A DNA stretch of 64,000 bases from the NCBI GenBank assembly GCA_964035575.1, contig OZ037837.1, positions 186,001 to 250,000 of the forward strand, written 5' to 3'. This DNA is from Rhynchopus sp. YZ270_cl-10 (Eukaryota > Euglenozoa > Diplonemea > Diplonemida > Diplonemidae). The translations under genes and the position numbers were made by a program. The notes under the pieces are model-generated. The model did no database searches, was not told the DNA's origin, and saw nothing but the letters and a program-made list of their open reading frames with translations. Each line of letters starts with the position of its first letter. The stretch's first letter is position 1. This document shows positions 42,298-51,876 of this stretch, one piece after another.

Positions 42298-44913
42298 TCA
42301 GTGCATGTCCACAACGAGAGTGTCGTAAGCCTTCTGCTCCACATAGCCCACAAGCTCTGCGTAAGGTGTGCGTTGGTCCTGAGCGACGCTGTCCAGCAGA
42401 GAAGACGCCTTCTCAAAGTCTTGTTTGATGATGTGCTCGAAGACCTCGTTCCACAGTGCATCAGGGTTGTTTGCGGACTCCAGCTGGTACATCCACTCCT
42501 CGTTTTCGCTGCTGCACAGACCCTTCACAGCATACACAGGCTCTGCCTTCTCACTGTGCTTCTCGTACAGCACAGCACCTTCGCAACGCACCAGCACCTG
42601 TCCTTCCACTTCACGCGACAGGATACGGTCAATGACACCAGGCAGGTTGCGCTTCTTGTTCCAACGCTCAAGCACAACCACCCACGACATGCACTGCCCA
42701 AGAATTGACACCTTCTTCATCCCGTTGCAGCCCATGTTCCCGACACGTGCTTCGCCTGTCACGCACCCATACGAGATCTTGTGAACATCGCCAAGTGCTG
42801 CTGCTGCTTCATGTGCAGCCTTCACACAAGCAACACGGTGTGTGGCGCTGGGAGCAAAGGCGTTGAAGGTGGCAAGTATCTTGTCACCAGCAAACGTGTC
42901 GCACACACCTTTGTTGTGCTGCACTGCCACCAGGATCCTCTCAATCACACCACCGTGTGCGGAGAGCACCTCTGCGTCCTTGTGCTTCTTGCAGAAGGCA
43001 TGCCACGCCACGACGTTCATGTGTGCCAGCGACACCTTCTTCTTCTTCATCCCTTCCACACGCAGCAGTGCCTTCTGGTTCTGCACCACCTCAGAGCTCT
43101 GCGCCATCGAGCTGCCGGTGGGGGATGAGGCACCAGAAGCCTTTGTGCGGGACTTCCGTGTAGTCGTGGATGATGCTGTGGCTTCTTCGTCCTCGTTGAC
43201 CAGCACACTCTGCGGCATGTAGTTCCGGTACTCCACCAGGTTCGCCACCATGGTAACAAAGCTGCGCTGCATCATCCCCACTTCACTCAGCTGCGACACT
43301 GCACGGCCTGTGTCCACAGCCTCCAGGTCCATCACAGCCACACTTGCCATCTCACTCCCAAGCTTCAGCAGAGGTGACGTGATGTAGCGTGTAAACACAA
43401 CAGCAATGGCAAGAAGTCCTATGACTGCAACAGCCGTCACAATCACCATCACAATCACCGCATCCTCCTTCTGTGCGTCTGCAGAGGACAGATCTGATGC
43501 CACCTTCGCACGGATTGCATTTGTCGACGCATCAATCGTATCCATCACAGACGCCCTCGGCACAAGAAGGTTCGCGTACCACGCAATCGTTCTGTGTTCA
43601 ATTGTCGACGTGATTGTCCAGAACTCCGTGCCGTTCGAGTCAGACCACTTCAGGAAGGAGTCCTCTGTCTTCTCCACAAGGTCTCCGTAGTTCCGCGGGT
43701 ATGTGAACGCATACCGTCCGTGCTCTGCAATCACTGAGGGGATGTGCGACGTCGCATCTTCCATCGAGTGGTTCGTTATGTTGAAGCTCTCTGCCATGAG
43801 GTTCTCAGCACCTATGCCACTGATGCGCAGCACTAACCTCAGCTGCCGTCCTCTGTTGTACGCGACAAGTGTGCCCACTGAGCCCGATGCACGCTCCCAC
43901 TGCACCAGGTACAGCGACGCGTCCCTCGGGAGCAGCTGTGCGCGCACTGCATTGATGATCCCGTCCGAAGTGACAATGGTGTTGACAGAACCCACACGCT
44001 TGCCTTGCTTGGGGAACATCGTGTACATATCTGGGTGGGTGAAGGTGTACGTGAGCTCCCAGGACATGAAGTCCCACATCACCTGCAGCGTGTCGTAGAC
44101 AAGCGTGTCCGCCGGGTACAGATCTGGCATGTGGTCTTCTACGTTGGCAAGCACCCTCCCACGGTTCTGCTCACTGCGCCCATCCAAGGGTTCAATAAAG
44201 AAAGTGGGGTACATGCACAGTCCACGTACTTCGCCCTTGTTGTAGTCAGGCAGGTTGTTGCACGGCTCGTTGGGGTACTTGAATTGTCCCAGGTCTCCGG
44301 CCTCCGTGAAGACAGCAAAGTCCGAAATCCCAATTGCCATGGTTGCAGGGTCACGCTGCTCGTACACCAGGAGGACCATGCTACCGTTCGCAGGCGTGAC
44401 ACCGCTCGCACCGTTTACATCCCTGAACGCAGTCCGCGAGCCCCATCCTGCGAACCCGTCACCCCTCTTCCAATAATGGGGGTGCACAGCGGACCACGGG
44501 TACGTTTCTATATTGATGTAGTCGATCCCAGCCATCTGCCCAGCGATGTAAGCGGCCATGATTGCAGGACGCAAATGTGAAGCTGCAAAGTCGGGGCTCG
44601 TGGTGATGTTTGGGTGGCGTGTCTTTGCTAGGGTGGCGAGTGAGACGACCAGCTGTTCAGGAACCTTCAGGTGCTCCTTCACCGCCGTGTCCACGTTGCC
44701 AAGGACGGAGCGCAGGTAGCGTGTCGAGACCGTTTCGATGTCCGCAGTACCACTGTCGAGACACATCCCAAAGCCCTCGTCACCTGTGTCACGTGCCTTC
44801 TCCAGAAGGTCGCCCCATGTTGTCAGAGTGAAGCCACCGATGATCGCACCTGTCGAAAGAATCAGCACCACACACAGCAGTATAGTCAGCGACTGGATGC
44901 CACATGACACCAT
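42298..44913 (-). CDS. HAMP receptor with catalytically dead cyclase domain, second copy
   Basis: 871 residues, ATG start, same plan as 24758-27370: TM about 8-30, extracellular region to about 480, TM 480-503, HAMP-like TRYITSPLLKLGSEM, EYRNYMPQSVL, dead class III cyclase domain (HMNVVAW, FAGDKIL, LGQCMSWVVVLE). The cytoplasmic part is almost unchanged between copies. Differences concentrate in the ectodomain (for example FRDVNGASGVTPANGS, TIVTSDGIINA, AENLMAESF) and in the Ser-rich stretch after MPQSVLVNE. The dead domain is conserved while the sensor has diverged, suggesting selection on a non-enzymatic function and on ligand range. Only about 16 bases of 3' flank and 42 bases of 5' flank are shared, so the duplicated unit is little more than the gene. 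Confidence 0.87.
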   Translation of the reverse strand: MVSCGIQSLTILLCVVLILSTGAIIGGFTLTTWGDLLEKARDTGDEGFGMCLDSGTADIETVSTRYLRSVLGNVDTAVKEHLKVPEQLVVSLATLAKTRHPNITTSPDFAASHLRPAIMAAYIAGQMAGIDYINIETYPWSAVHPHYWKRGDGFAGWGSRTAFRDVNGASGVTPANGSMVLLVYEQRDPATMAIGISDFAVFTEAGDLGQFKYPNEPCNNLPDYNKGEVRGLCMYPTFFIEPLDGRSEQNRGRVLANVEDHMPDLYPADTLVYDTLQVMWDFMSWELTYTFTHPDMYTMFPKQGKRVGSVNTIVTSDGIINAVRAQLLPRDASLYLVQWERASGSVGTLVAYNRGRQLRLVLRISGIGAENLMAESFNITNHSMEDATSHIPSVIAEHGRYAFTYPRNYGDLVEKTEDSFLKWSDSNGTEFWTITSTIEHRTIAWYANLLVPRASVMDTIDASTNAIRAKVASDLSSADAQKEDAVIVMVIVTAVAVIGLLAIAVVFTRYITSPLLKLGSEMASVAVMDLEAVDTGRAVSQLSEVGMMQRSFVTMVANLVEYRNYMPQSVLVNEDEEATASSTTTRKSRTKASGASSPTGSSMAQSSEVVQNQKALLRVEGMKKKKVSLAHMNVVAWHAFCKKHKDAEVLSAHGGVIERILVAVQHNKGVCDTFAGDKILATFNAFAPSATHRVACVKAAHEAAAALGDVHKISYGCVTGEARVGNMGCNGMKKVSILGQCMSWVVVLERWNKKRNLPGVIDRILSREVEGQVLVRCEGAVLYEKHSEKAEPVYAVKGLCSSENEEWMYQLESANNPDALWNEVFEHIIKQDFEKASSLLDSVAQDQRTPYAELVGYVEQKAYDTLVVDMH

Positions 44914-44997
44914 TGTTCAGAGGTGTACAGAAAGGGGAGAGAGGAAGAGAGTGTCTGGTGTGGTGTGGTAGTGTGGGGACAGGGAGGATGCAAAGAG

Positions 44998-45205
44998 TGT
45001 TTGTTGTTTGTTGTTTGTTGTTTGTTGTTTGTTGTTTGTTGTTTGTTGTTTGTTGTTTGTTGTTTGTTGTTTGTTGTTTGTTGTTTGTTGTTTGTTGTTT
45101 GTTGTTTGTTGTTTGTTGTTTGTTGTTTGTTGTTTGTTGTTTGTTGTTTGTTGTTTGTTGTTTGTTGTTTGTTGTTTGTTGTTTGTTGTTTGTTGTTTGT
45201 TGTTT
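44998..45205 (+). repeat. (TTTGTTG)n array, about 30 units
   Basis: Uninterrupted heptamer TTTGTTG over about 208 bp. Two or three of the same units end each retroelement copy (8.43, 8.73, 34.69 kb), so this is an expansion of the element's 3' end. It begins 85 bases above the pseudocyclase ATG. Confidence 0.95.
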
Positions 45206-45392
45206 CTTTATTCTTGTTGATCACATCCATCCAGCACAAGGGGCACGGCGTGTCACAGAAGCCACACGAGTCTGTCTACTTCAGCACAGGGGCGAGCAAG
45301 ATCCACCGCGTCTATCCCACATGGTCACTTGGAGACGAAGAAAGGGGAGACAGCAAGACTCATGGCAAGCGCAGAACACGTCTTTCATTTTA
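45000..45392 (-). mobile_element. Non-autonomous retroelement derivative with expanded 3' end
   Basis: Minus-strand sense: 5' remnant (CGTCTTTCATTT and AAGACTCATGGCAA motifs, 45392-45330), filler, then GATGTGATCAACAAG and the heptamer array. A fossil without coding parts, comparable to 8404-8709. RA begins at its 5' edge. Confidence 0.55.
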
Positions 45393-45515
45393 TTAGGACA
45401 CATACTTTGTGGTGGGAAATGATTAAAACATCTGAGACTTGTCGTTTATTCCCTTCCCCTATTATTGTGCACTCACCTCATTTCTGTAGTTCAGGCTAAG
45501 GGTTTTCCCCCCTTT
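45392..45515 (+). repeat. Dispersed repeat RA
   Basis: ATTAGGACACATACTTTGTG to TTCAGGCTAAGGGTTTT. Confidence 0.85.
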
Positions 45516-46178
45516 TGACACCCATTTCTGGACGTTTTGGGGGTAGGAAACAAAAGCATATGACGAAACAAAAGATGAAAGAAGGGGTTCTTATTTACAC
45601 GACGTATTTGCATAACTCGTACATAAGAGAAATGGCCTTTATTTTGTCTTTTACTGTTCTGCTTTGTGATGAGAACTTTTTGGGAGGGTGTGATGAGGTA
45701 AAATGAGGGCAGTGGTCTGAGCGGCGACCAAGAGTCACCGGTAGCAAGCCTAGCCTTTCATACCCACTGAATAAGAACGATACCACCAATGCAACACCCT
45801 TCGTGAGAAGAAGAAGAAGAAAGCTCGCATCAAGTGAACCTAAGACCTCCAGGAGGGGTTTCTGTGTAACAACAACCTTTCCTTTTCTGAGTTTTATTTC
45901 CCAACCCAACAACAACAATATAGCGTGAAGACAATAAATAAAATCAAAGCGGAATAAATTTTTAGGTTTTGTGAGGCACTCAACGAGTGTGCCGGCTCTG
46001 TGGCGTCACGGAGCCACCAACACTCCCCAGTCATTTTTCCTGCGCTTCCAGGAAAACTCGCAGTATGCGACCAGGATGGGACTAGGGAGTGCAGGATTTT
46101 TGCTGCTAAAGTAGAGATAAATCAAGACCAAGACAAGCCACGCTACTGGCGCATTGAAAACACAAGGTTGGTTCGGTC

Positions 46179-46400
46179 CACTAAGGCCAGCTAAACCCGC
46201 AAACCCGTTTACGGGTTTGCACTGTACAAGAAAACTGTCCACTAGGCCAACTAAGGACCCTCCGCATGGAACACACTGAAGCAAAAAGGGAGGTTGAAGT
46301 ACACTAGGCCAACTAAGAGACCTCCACACAGAACACACTGATACAAAAGGAGTGATTCATGTCCACTAGTCCAACTAAGGACCCTCCGCATGGAACACAC
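46179..46400. repeat. 62-bp tandem repeat, about 3.6 units
   Basis: CCACTAGGCCAACTAAGGAC variants start at about 46177, 46239, 46301 and 46363 (period 62). The first unit carries the hairpin GCAAACCCGTTTACGGGTTT. Units differ by several bases. Confidence 0.9.
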
Positions 46401-46819
46401 ATGTGAGTGAGACTAGCACAGGGAAACAGTACCAAGAAATACCACACTTGGGGGTAGGGAGAATAAAACAGTTCCAAGAAAAGCTCCTGCGTCGGTTTTC
46501 TTTTGGTTAAGAAAAAGAATATCATATTACGACAGCAAACGTAACCTCAACACCGTACGCAGTAACGTGCAATGGGAGAACATACAATTCATGATATACG
46601 CCAGATACACACACATTATGAAATACTACGTGTGTCAAAAGCTCATGCATCATTCACACAAAGAAGACGGGAAACGAAAACTACAGGTGGAGAGTTTCGT
46701 TGTACATTTCCACCCTTGTATCGTGCGTTGGCACTTCCATGAAAGAACAGCTAACCACCGATAGAAGGTGGACAGAGGTCTCATAAACACAGCGTAAAAA
46801 AAAAGTAGAGTTGAAATAC

Positions 46820-46980
46820 AAAGCCCTCTCGTGACAGTGTACCTTAGTGCATGACCGGCTGTACCGGGGGGTGGACACCCAACCATGCAGTCCTACAATC
46901 CATTTCGTGGTTTGCATCTGAAAATAATAAAAACCCCGTTCGTCTTGTTGTTTAGTTGGTACGCTACCCACGTCATACAA
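46820..46980 (+). repeat. Dispersed repeat RF
   Basis: AGCCCTCTCGTGACAGTGTA through CATGCAGTCCTAC, ATCCATTTCGTGGTTTGCAT and TTGGTACGCTACCCACGTCA. Halves recur separately at 10985-11100 and 9630-9690; short relatives near 6975 and, inverted, 48594. Confidence 0.7.
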
Positions 46981-47193
46981 AACCAAGACGGAGGGTTTTT
47001 GGGACTCACGGCGAGGTTACCCCACCCTGTGTTTGTTGGACCCCCCCTGATATGAAACAAAACAACATCGCTTACAAAGTTCAAAGCAAATACACCAAAG
47101 TTTACACCACCCCCTCCTCCCCTTCCCCATATGCCCCTCTCCCCTTTCTACCACAAATAACCACCTGCTAAACCCTCTGCCCTTCACAGTACA

Positions 47194-48363
47194 TTAGGAC
47201 ACTGTACACTCGCACTCTGCGTTGCTGCTCTTCACCTTTCTTCCTCGCCGCAGTTCACTGTCGTGTCTTCTAGGTATCATGGGTGCTGGGTCATCAGGGA
47301 TGGGCACTGCTTTGAGACGCATGCTGTCGAGGAGCAAGAGCGTCACACCGTCTGTGCTGGCTGCGACGATGTGTGGGCTGGAGTAGGGGAAGGAGCCGAG
47401 ACAGTCTCCGCTGCGAGCGTCCCATTGGTGGATCGTGCCGTCGTCAGAGGAGGTGAAGATGTGCTTCCCGCAGGCACTGAAACAGGCACTGGCGGGACGG
47501 AGGTACGAAGGGAAGAGACACACTGCCTCCCCAGTGACCGCACACCCGACCCAGAGGCGTCGTGTGTTCTCCTCCACGCTCACGCAGCAGAGCAGCAGCG
47601 CACCGTCGCTCGAGATCTGCGGGGGAATCGCGAAGGAGCGAAGGTGCGGCAGCTGCACCGTGAGCAGCGTCTCCCCGGTGAAGTTGCTGATGACCATCTC
47701 AGGGTACACATTGCGGAGGATACGTGAACCACATGGCGACACAGCAAAGGAGTGGCCAAAACCATCCAAACGGTTCAGCAGGTCTCCTGAATACGAAAAG
47801 AAGGAGATGCCAGACGTCTCGCCCACCACGACGCACGCAGCTTCCGACGACACAGCCAGCATGCGGATGCTTCCATGGTGCCGCAGGCGTACGGGGCTAG
47901 GCCCGTCCGAAGTGCGTGACACAAAGAGAAGATCGCTCGAAGTACACACAACAACGTGTGTCGCAGTCAGCGCCAGGTGCTCCGCATCCCCTGTGTACAC
48001 GATAGTGGCCTCTCCTGAAGCCAAGTTGAGAAGCACAACGTCGTGCTGTGCGTACGCGATGCTCACACCAAATACGTTCGATACCACCTCACCCGCGGCG
48101 TGCACAGCATGCGCCCACACCACAGCATCGGAGAAGCGTACCTGTATGCGTGAGCCCATGCACAGAGGCGAGTCTGCCAGCAGCAAGGTGTCTGGGGTAA
48201 GCAGCGATGCCGTGTCCTGCAGCGTGAGTGTCACCGTGCAGGGCTCGGGGTGGGCGAAGCACACAGCAGCTGCGTGCTTGAGGTCGGCGACGGTGGCGTC
48301 TTCGCAAGGCACTTCAGTGGTGTGCCTCACTCCTGTATCGGGACATTCAAAGCAAAGCTCCAT
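47194..48363 (-). CDS. Ubiquitin-like/WD40-like repeat protein
   Basis: 389 residues, ATG at 48363. Residues 1-78 (MELCFECPDTGVRHTTEV to IQVRF) have the length and strand pattern of a ubiquitin-like domain and begin like the neighbouring gene (MELIIQGLGKDFVMEV). Residues about 80-350 look like a WD40-type propeller: short strands and one clear unit, ACGKHIFTSSDDGTIHQWDA then GDCLGSF (about 294-322). The tail is basic and short (RRGRKVKSSN). No signal peptide or TM; cytoplasmic. Ubiquitin-like plus propeller suggests an adaptor in protein-protein contacts, but no partner is evident. Family not recognised by name. Confidence 0.8.
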   Translation of the reverse strand: MELCFECPDTGVRHTTEVPCEDATVADLKHAAAVCFAHPEPCTVTLTLQDTASLLTPDTLLLADSPLCMGSRIQVRFSDAVVWAHAVHAAGEVVSNVFGVSIAYAQHDVVLLNLASGEATIVYTGDAEHLALTATHVVVCTSSDLLFVSRTSDGPSPVRLRHHGSIRMLAVSSEAACVVVGETSGISFFSYSGDLLNRLDGFGHSFAVSPCGSRILRNVYPEMVISNFTGETLLTVQLPHLRSFAIPPQISSDGALLLCCVSVEENTRRLWVGCAVTGEAVCLFPSYLRPASACFSACGKHIFTSSDDGTIHQWDARSGDCLGSFPYSSPHIVAASTDGVTLLLLDSMRLKAVPIPDDPAPMIPRRHDSELRRGRKVKSSNAECECTVS

Positions 48364-48400
48364 AGTAGGTGTAAAGGGGTAGGGGTGGGCTGGAGTGAGA

Positions 48401-48407
48401 CTTTATA
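48401..48407 (-). promoter_or_regulatory. TATA-like motif above the WD40-like gene
   Basis: TATAAAG on the minus strand, 37 bases before the ATG at 48363; between them is a C/T-rich leader with no AG close to the ATG. Could be chance inside repeat-derived DNA. Confidence 0.25.
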
Positions 48408-48409
48408 TT

Positions 48410-48560
48410 AGGATATTAGGACAAATACGTTGTGGTGGGAAATGATTAAAACATCAAAACATTAAAACGTCTGAGACTTGTTGTATATTCCCTTCCCCCC
48501 TTATTGTGCACCTCATTTCTGTACTTCAGGCTAAGGGTTTTCCCCTTTTGACATCCATTT
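48410..48560 (+). repeat. Dispersed repeat RA
   Basis: Longest copy, with an internal duplication of AAAACATC; occupies most of the gap between the WD40-like gene and the leucine-rich-repeat gene. Confidence 0.85.
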
Positions 48561-48646
48561 CTGGACGTTTTGGGGTATTAAAAAGAAGCGTATGACGTGG
48601 GTAGCGTACGTACCAACTAAACAAAAGATGAACGGGGATTGTATTA

Positions 48647-49409
48647 TTATTTCTGCACGTAAAAACGAACGTCACCTAGTCTGCTGCGTACAACGTTGCT
48701 ACACTTGTCCATTCCGTCTACTTTCGTCAACGATGTGCAGTCGGAGAGAAACTCGTCACCAATCGTGGTGACTGCTTGCAGGACGGTGACGTCGACTTTC
48801 GACAACGATGGGCAGTAATAGAAAAACCTGTCACCAATCGTGGTGACTGCTTGCAGGCCGGTGAGGTTTACTTTCGACAACGTTGTGCAGGAGGCGAGAA
48901 ACCAGGCCGGTCAGGTCTACTTCCGACAACGTTTCGCAGCATAAGAGAAAGTGGTCACCAATTGTGGTGACGCAGGATAATGCAGGAAGATGCAGTGTGA
49001 TGTCACAGTTGTCATCCACATTGGGTACGCAACTGAAACTAATGCTCATTACGTCACTACATGATAAGAAGCTTTTTGGAATCTCACTCGCAACTTTTGC
49101 CTGAAGAAGCAAGCTAGCGACCTTCGGATCCCGCACCTGCTCCAACGTTTCTGCTGTAATGTCAGTCTCACCCAACGCATGAAGTGCTGCTATGGATTCG
49201 TACTTAAGCGTATTCGTGAGCAAGATTGTGTCACCAGCACTCAGTTCTGTGATGTCCTCTCCTTCGTCCTTCCCTCCGAAGCCCATGTGGAAGCTGTCCT
49301 CAGCCAACCCCACTGCAGACGCCACCTTCTGCCGCATCGTCACCACTGTGTCATCCACACCCACCTCCATCACGAAGTCCTTCCCCAAGCCCTGGATAAT
49401 CAGTTCCAT
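48647..49409 (-). pseudogene. Ubiquitin-like/leucine-rich-repeat gene, frameshifted
   Basis: ATG at 49409. Residues 1-70 are ubiquitin-like (MELIIQGLGKDFVMEVGVDD, SAGDTILLTNT). Then a helical part (YESIAALHALGETDIT, VRDPKVASLLLQAKVAS), then BspA-like leucine-rich repeats of 25 residues (LSKVNLTGLQAVTTIGDRFF). After DLTGL about 26 bases of a repeat unit are missing near 48905; the frame then reads out to a stop at 48831, while the remaining repeats continue in another frame to the TAA at 48647. An intact product would be about 245 residues. Either a decayed gene or an assembly error across near-identical repeats. Such repeats usually bind proteins; partner unknown. Confidence 0.75.
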
Positions 49410-50306
49410 TTTATGTGTCTCTTGATGTATCTCTGCGGGTGGGTTATTGGGTAAGGAAGATCACGGCTCCTCGAAGTGTCACGCTATTGCTCCCAGGCGG
49501 TTCCCACCAGGGAAGCAGGACGGAACCACCCTGCACCTGTTTGTCATATTGTTTCCCGTGCAAAGCTTTTGATAAAAATTAGCGAGATACAAAAACCAGC
49601 GCGTGTGGAAGAAAAAAGGAGAGGAAGATATTTTTGCTGATTCAAAGTGATGTTTACGTTTTGGGTACGGGGCGGAGAATAAAATCTGTTCGATAAAAGA
49701 AACGCGAGCTTATTGTTTTATCTTGTTCAAACACAAAAAAAGACACTAAAATAGTTGCACCAACCAATTACAGAAAATCGTGCAGTTTAGGGGGATTGCC
49801 TCATAATCGAGGCCAGAAATGATTAAGATATTCTTTTCAATCGAAAGATGGAGTTTTCCACCAGCGTCGTCTCCTCTTTTTTTGTCTTTATTTTTTGTCT
49901 TTATTTTTTGTCTTTATTTTTTTGTTTTTTTTTGCAACTGAACAAACAGGGTACAGCCAGAAAAACTATTTTAGTCCTACTGCGAAGTCCCAGTAGGGGG
50001 CAAAAAGAGAGACCCTGTATGAAACGCATGAGGTTCTCGCTACGCAGAGGGTGCAATAGAAACGTAACACTCACCCACACGATAAAACCCATGGGAGAGG
50101 TTGTGGTGAAACGCACACACCCTCGACCTGTTTGGTGAGGATGTGGCTCTGCAGCGCGGTTCGTCCCTAGAACCGCAAAAGTGTGTCCAAAATGCTTTCT
50201 ACTTCCTCCTTCATTTCATGAGGTGACAAAAAGAAAAACGGTAACGGTACAGGGCCACTATCTCATCACACCACACACCCCTTCACCTTCCCCCCTACAC
50301 CCCACC
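49410..50306. other. Intergenic DNA, no gene seen
   Basis: Contains shortened RK (49520-49620), a stretch at 49610-49685 like 14580-14655, TTTGTCTTTATTT repeats (49875-49925) and part of RG (50090-50165). Confidence 0.65.
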
Positions 50307-51068
50307 CTAGTCTGCACACACCAGCATCATCGTCTCCGCCTCTTCCACGACGAGCCCCACCTCCGGTCCTGCGTCGAAGGCTACGTTTGAAGCCACACCA
50401 CCCACACCACCCACCCCACCCACACCACCCACAACACCCACCCCACCCACACCGCCCATCTCCGCTCCCCCCCAGATGCGTGCCTGCTGTGTACAGGCTG
50501 TCTGGATGAGGATGTCGTCTGTGTACCGTACAGGGGTGGTGGTGAAGAGATTGAGGAAGACTGTCGTCACCCAAGCTGCGTGCGCCAGGAATGCAGACGC
50601 CTGGAGAACCCAGACGTATGCAATGAGGGCAGCTGCGTCCAAAGGAAGGCTTGCGGCAGGCCCGCTTTGCGCCATGCGCACTCCAGCAAAGCCCATCACA
50701 GTAAGCGGGATGCATAATGTCAAAGGCAAGAGAAGCACTCCCCACTCCGCACGTTCCTGCCTGCGGCAGCACATTACTGAAAGCAGGCAGAACAGATGCG
50801 GCAACACGACAACCATGTTGACAGCGACCCCTATCACCAGAAGACGCAGACCCCGCAAAAACATGTCACAATGGTCCACTCTCGTGCAGGTCGCTGAGGC
50901 TCGCCCGACGCGCAGTACCTCAGCAACTGTCTCCCCTTGGTATCCAAACCCTCCCTCAAAAAACACTGCGCCTGCGATCGACACAGTCAAGCACACCCCA
51001 CACTGTGCCAGCAGCATGCCCCATGAGGGCCTTCGGAGCACGTCCTCCCAAGCAGTGCCGCGAATCAT
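50307..51068 (-). CDS. Small multi-pass membrane protein with Gly-Val tail
   Basis: 253 residues, ATG at 51068. Four hydrophobic segments: about 17-36, 74-98, 110-131 and 144-173. A conserved-looking loop TRVDHCDMF lies between the first two. After the last segment comes RYTDDILIQTACTQQ, then a Gly/Val repeat (GGVGGVGVVGGVGGVGGVGG, 205-224) encoded by (CACCCACAC)-type DNA, then an acidic tail (VVEEAETMML). The repeat may vary in length by slippage. No family recognised; a tetraspan-like topology is all that can be said. It is the last non-cyclase gene before the three-cyclase array. Confidence 0.68.
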   Translation of the reverse strand: MIRGTAWEDVLRRPSWGMLLAQCGVCLTVSIAGAVFFEGGFGYQGETVAEVLRVGRASATCTRVDHCDMFLRGLRLLVIGVAVNMVVVLPHLFCLLSVMCCRRQERAEWGVLLLPLTLCIPLTVMGFAGVRMAQSGPAASLPLDAAALIAYVWVLQASAFLAHAAWVTTVFLNLFTTTPVRYTDDILIQTACTQQARIWGGAEMGGVGGVGVVGGVGGVGGVGGVASNVAFDAGPEVGLVVEEAETMMLVCAD

Positions 51069-51876
51069 GGGTGGTTGTGACGAAGGAACGTACAGTGTCT
51101 AGGTAGATCCGGATACGGAGAAACTAAAGCTGTTTAGGATTTGTAATATGAAGCGGAAGCGCTTTGAGTCAGTTCTTGGAGAGGTTGTGTCCGGGGAAAT
51201 TGTGCGAAGTCAAAAACAGATGCACCGTGGGCATGTTGTAAGACAAAACAAAACAGAAATACTACGGTGTCAATAACTATCTTCGCCCACACAGGAAAAC
51301 GGGAAACGAAACAGGGGGAGAGTTTGTTAGTTGTACGCTTCCACCTTTTTTTTTTTTTGAAAACTGAATGTTTACAAAAACAGAGCCAAATAGAAAAGGT
51401 AAGAAAATGAAAGTCCTGAAGTACAGAAAGTGATGTGTGAGAAGGGAGGAGCACAAGTGAGGGTGAAAACAGTTAGAGCGACCGTAGCATTTCCCCTGTC
51501 AACTGCGTTTGACCTATAAAATAAAAAATGTGGTAGAGCTCCTTTGTCCTGCAATGGGGGCGTGGAGGGGTGTGGGAGTGGTTGTGGTGACGACGTTTCG
51601 TAGAGAAGAACAGATAGAAAAATTGCTCGTTGTCGAATATCAAATGTTTGCTCGCTTTATTGTAGGATTTATTCGCATTGTATGCATGCTTTGTGTAGAT
51701 ATTGTCATTATGAAAAAAAAATTTATGTTGTACATCGATCGCACACTCAGTCTCTACACGTCTTGTAAAAAACAGTGCTCGAGGTGCACAAATACATCAG
51801 GAAGCACCTGTTGTGCCCCATACACACAGAGGATGTAACTGCCAACAGCGAAGTCCAGGTAGTCGGAAGAGCACAA
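51069..51876. other. Intergenic DNA; conserved 3' flank of the cyclase
   Basis: 51720-51876 is shared with 55600-55751 and 59540-59696 (CGATCGCACACTCAGTCTCT, GGAAGCACCTGTTGTGCCCC), the conserved 3' flank of this cyclase subgroup. The rest shows no gene. Confidence 0.65.

Larger units (their letters stand above)
44914..47193. other. Intergenic DNA with heptamer array and repeats
   Basis: Contains the heptamer array, a non-autonomous retroelement derivative, RA, a 62-bp tandem repeat and RF. A 107-codon minus frame at 45595-45918 has no recognisable features. No gene supported. Confidence 0.65.

Noticed and set aside
44998-45205. Heptamer array as a telomere remnant
   Set aside because: TTTGTTG is not a known telomere unit, and short runs of it form the end of the retroelement family, which explains it better.
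45595-45918. 107-codon minus-strand frame
   Set aside because: Low complexity, no motif, no credible leader; likely chance.
46179-46400. CRISPR-like array
   Set aside because: The units are contiguous 62-bp tandem repeats with no distinct spacers, in a eukaryotic context.
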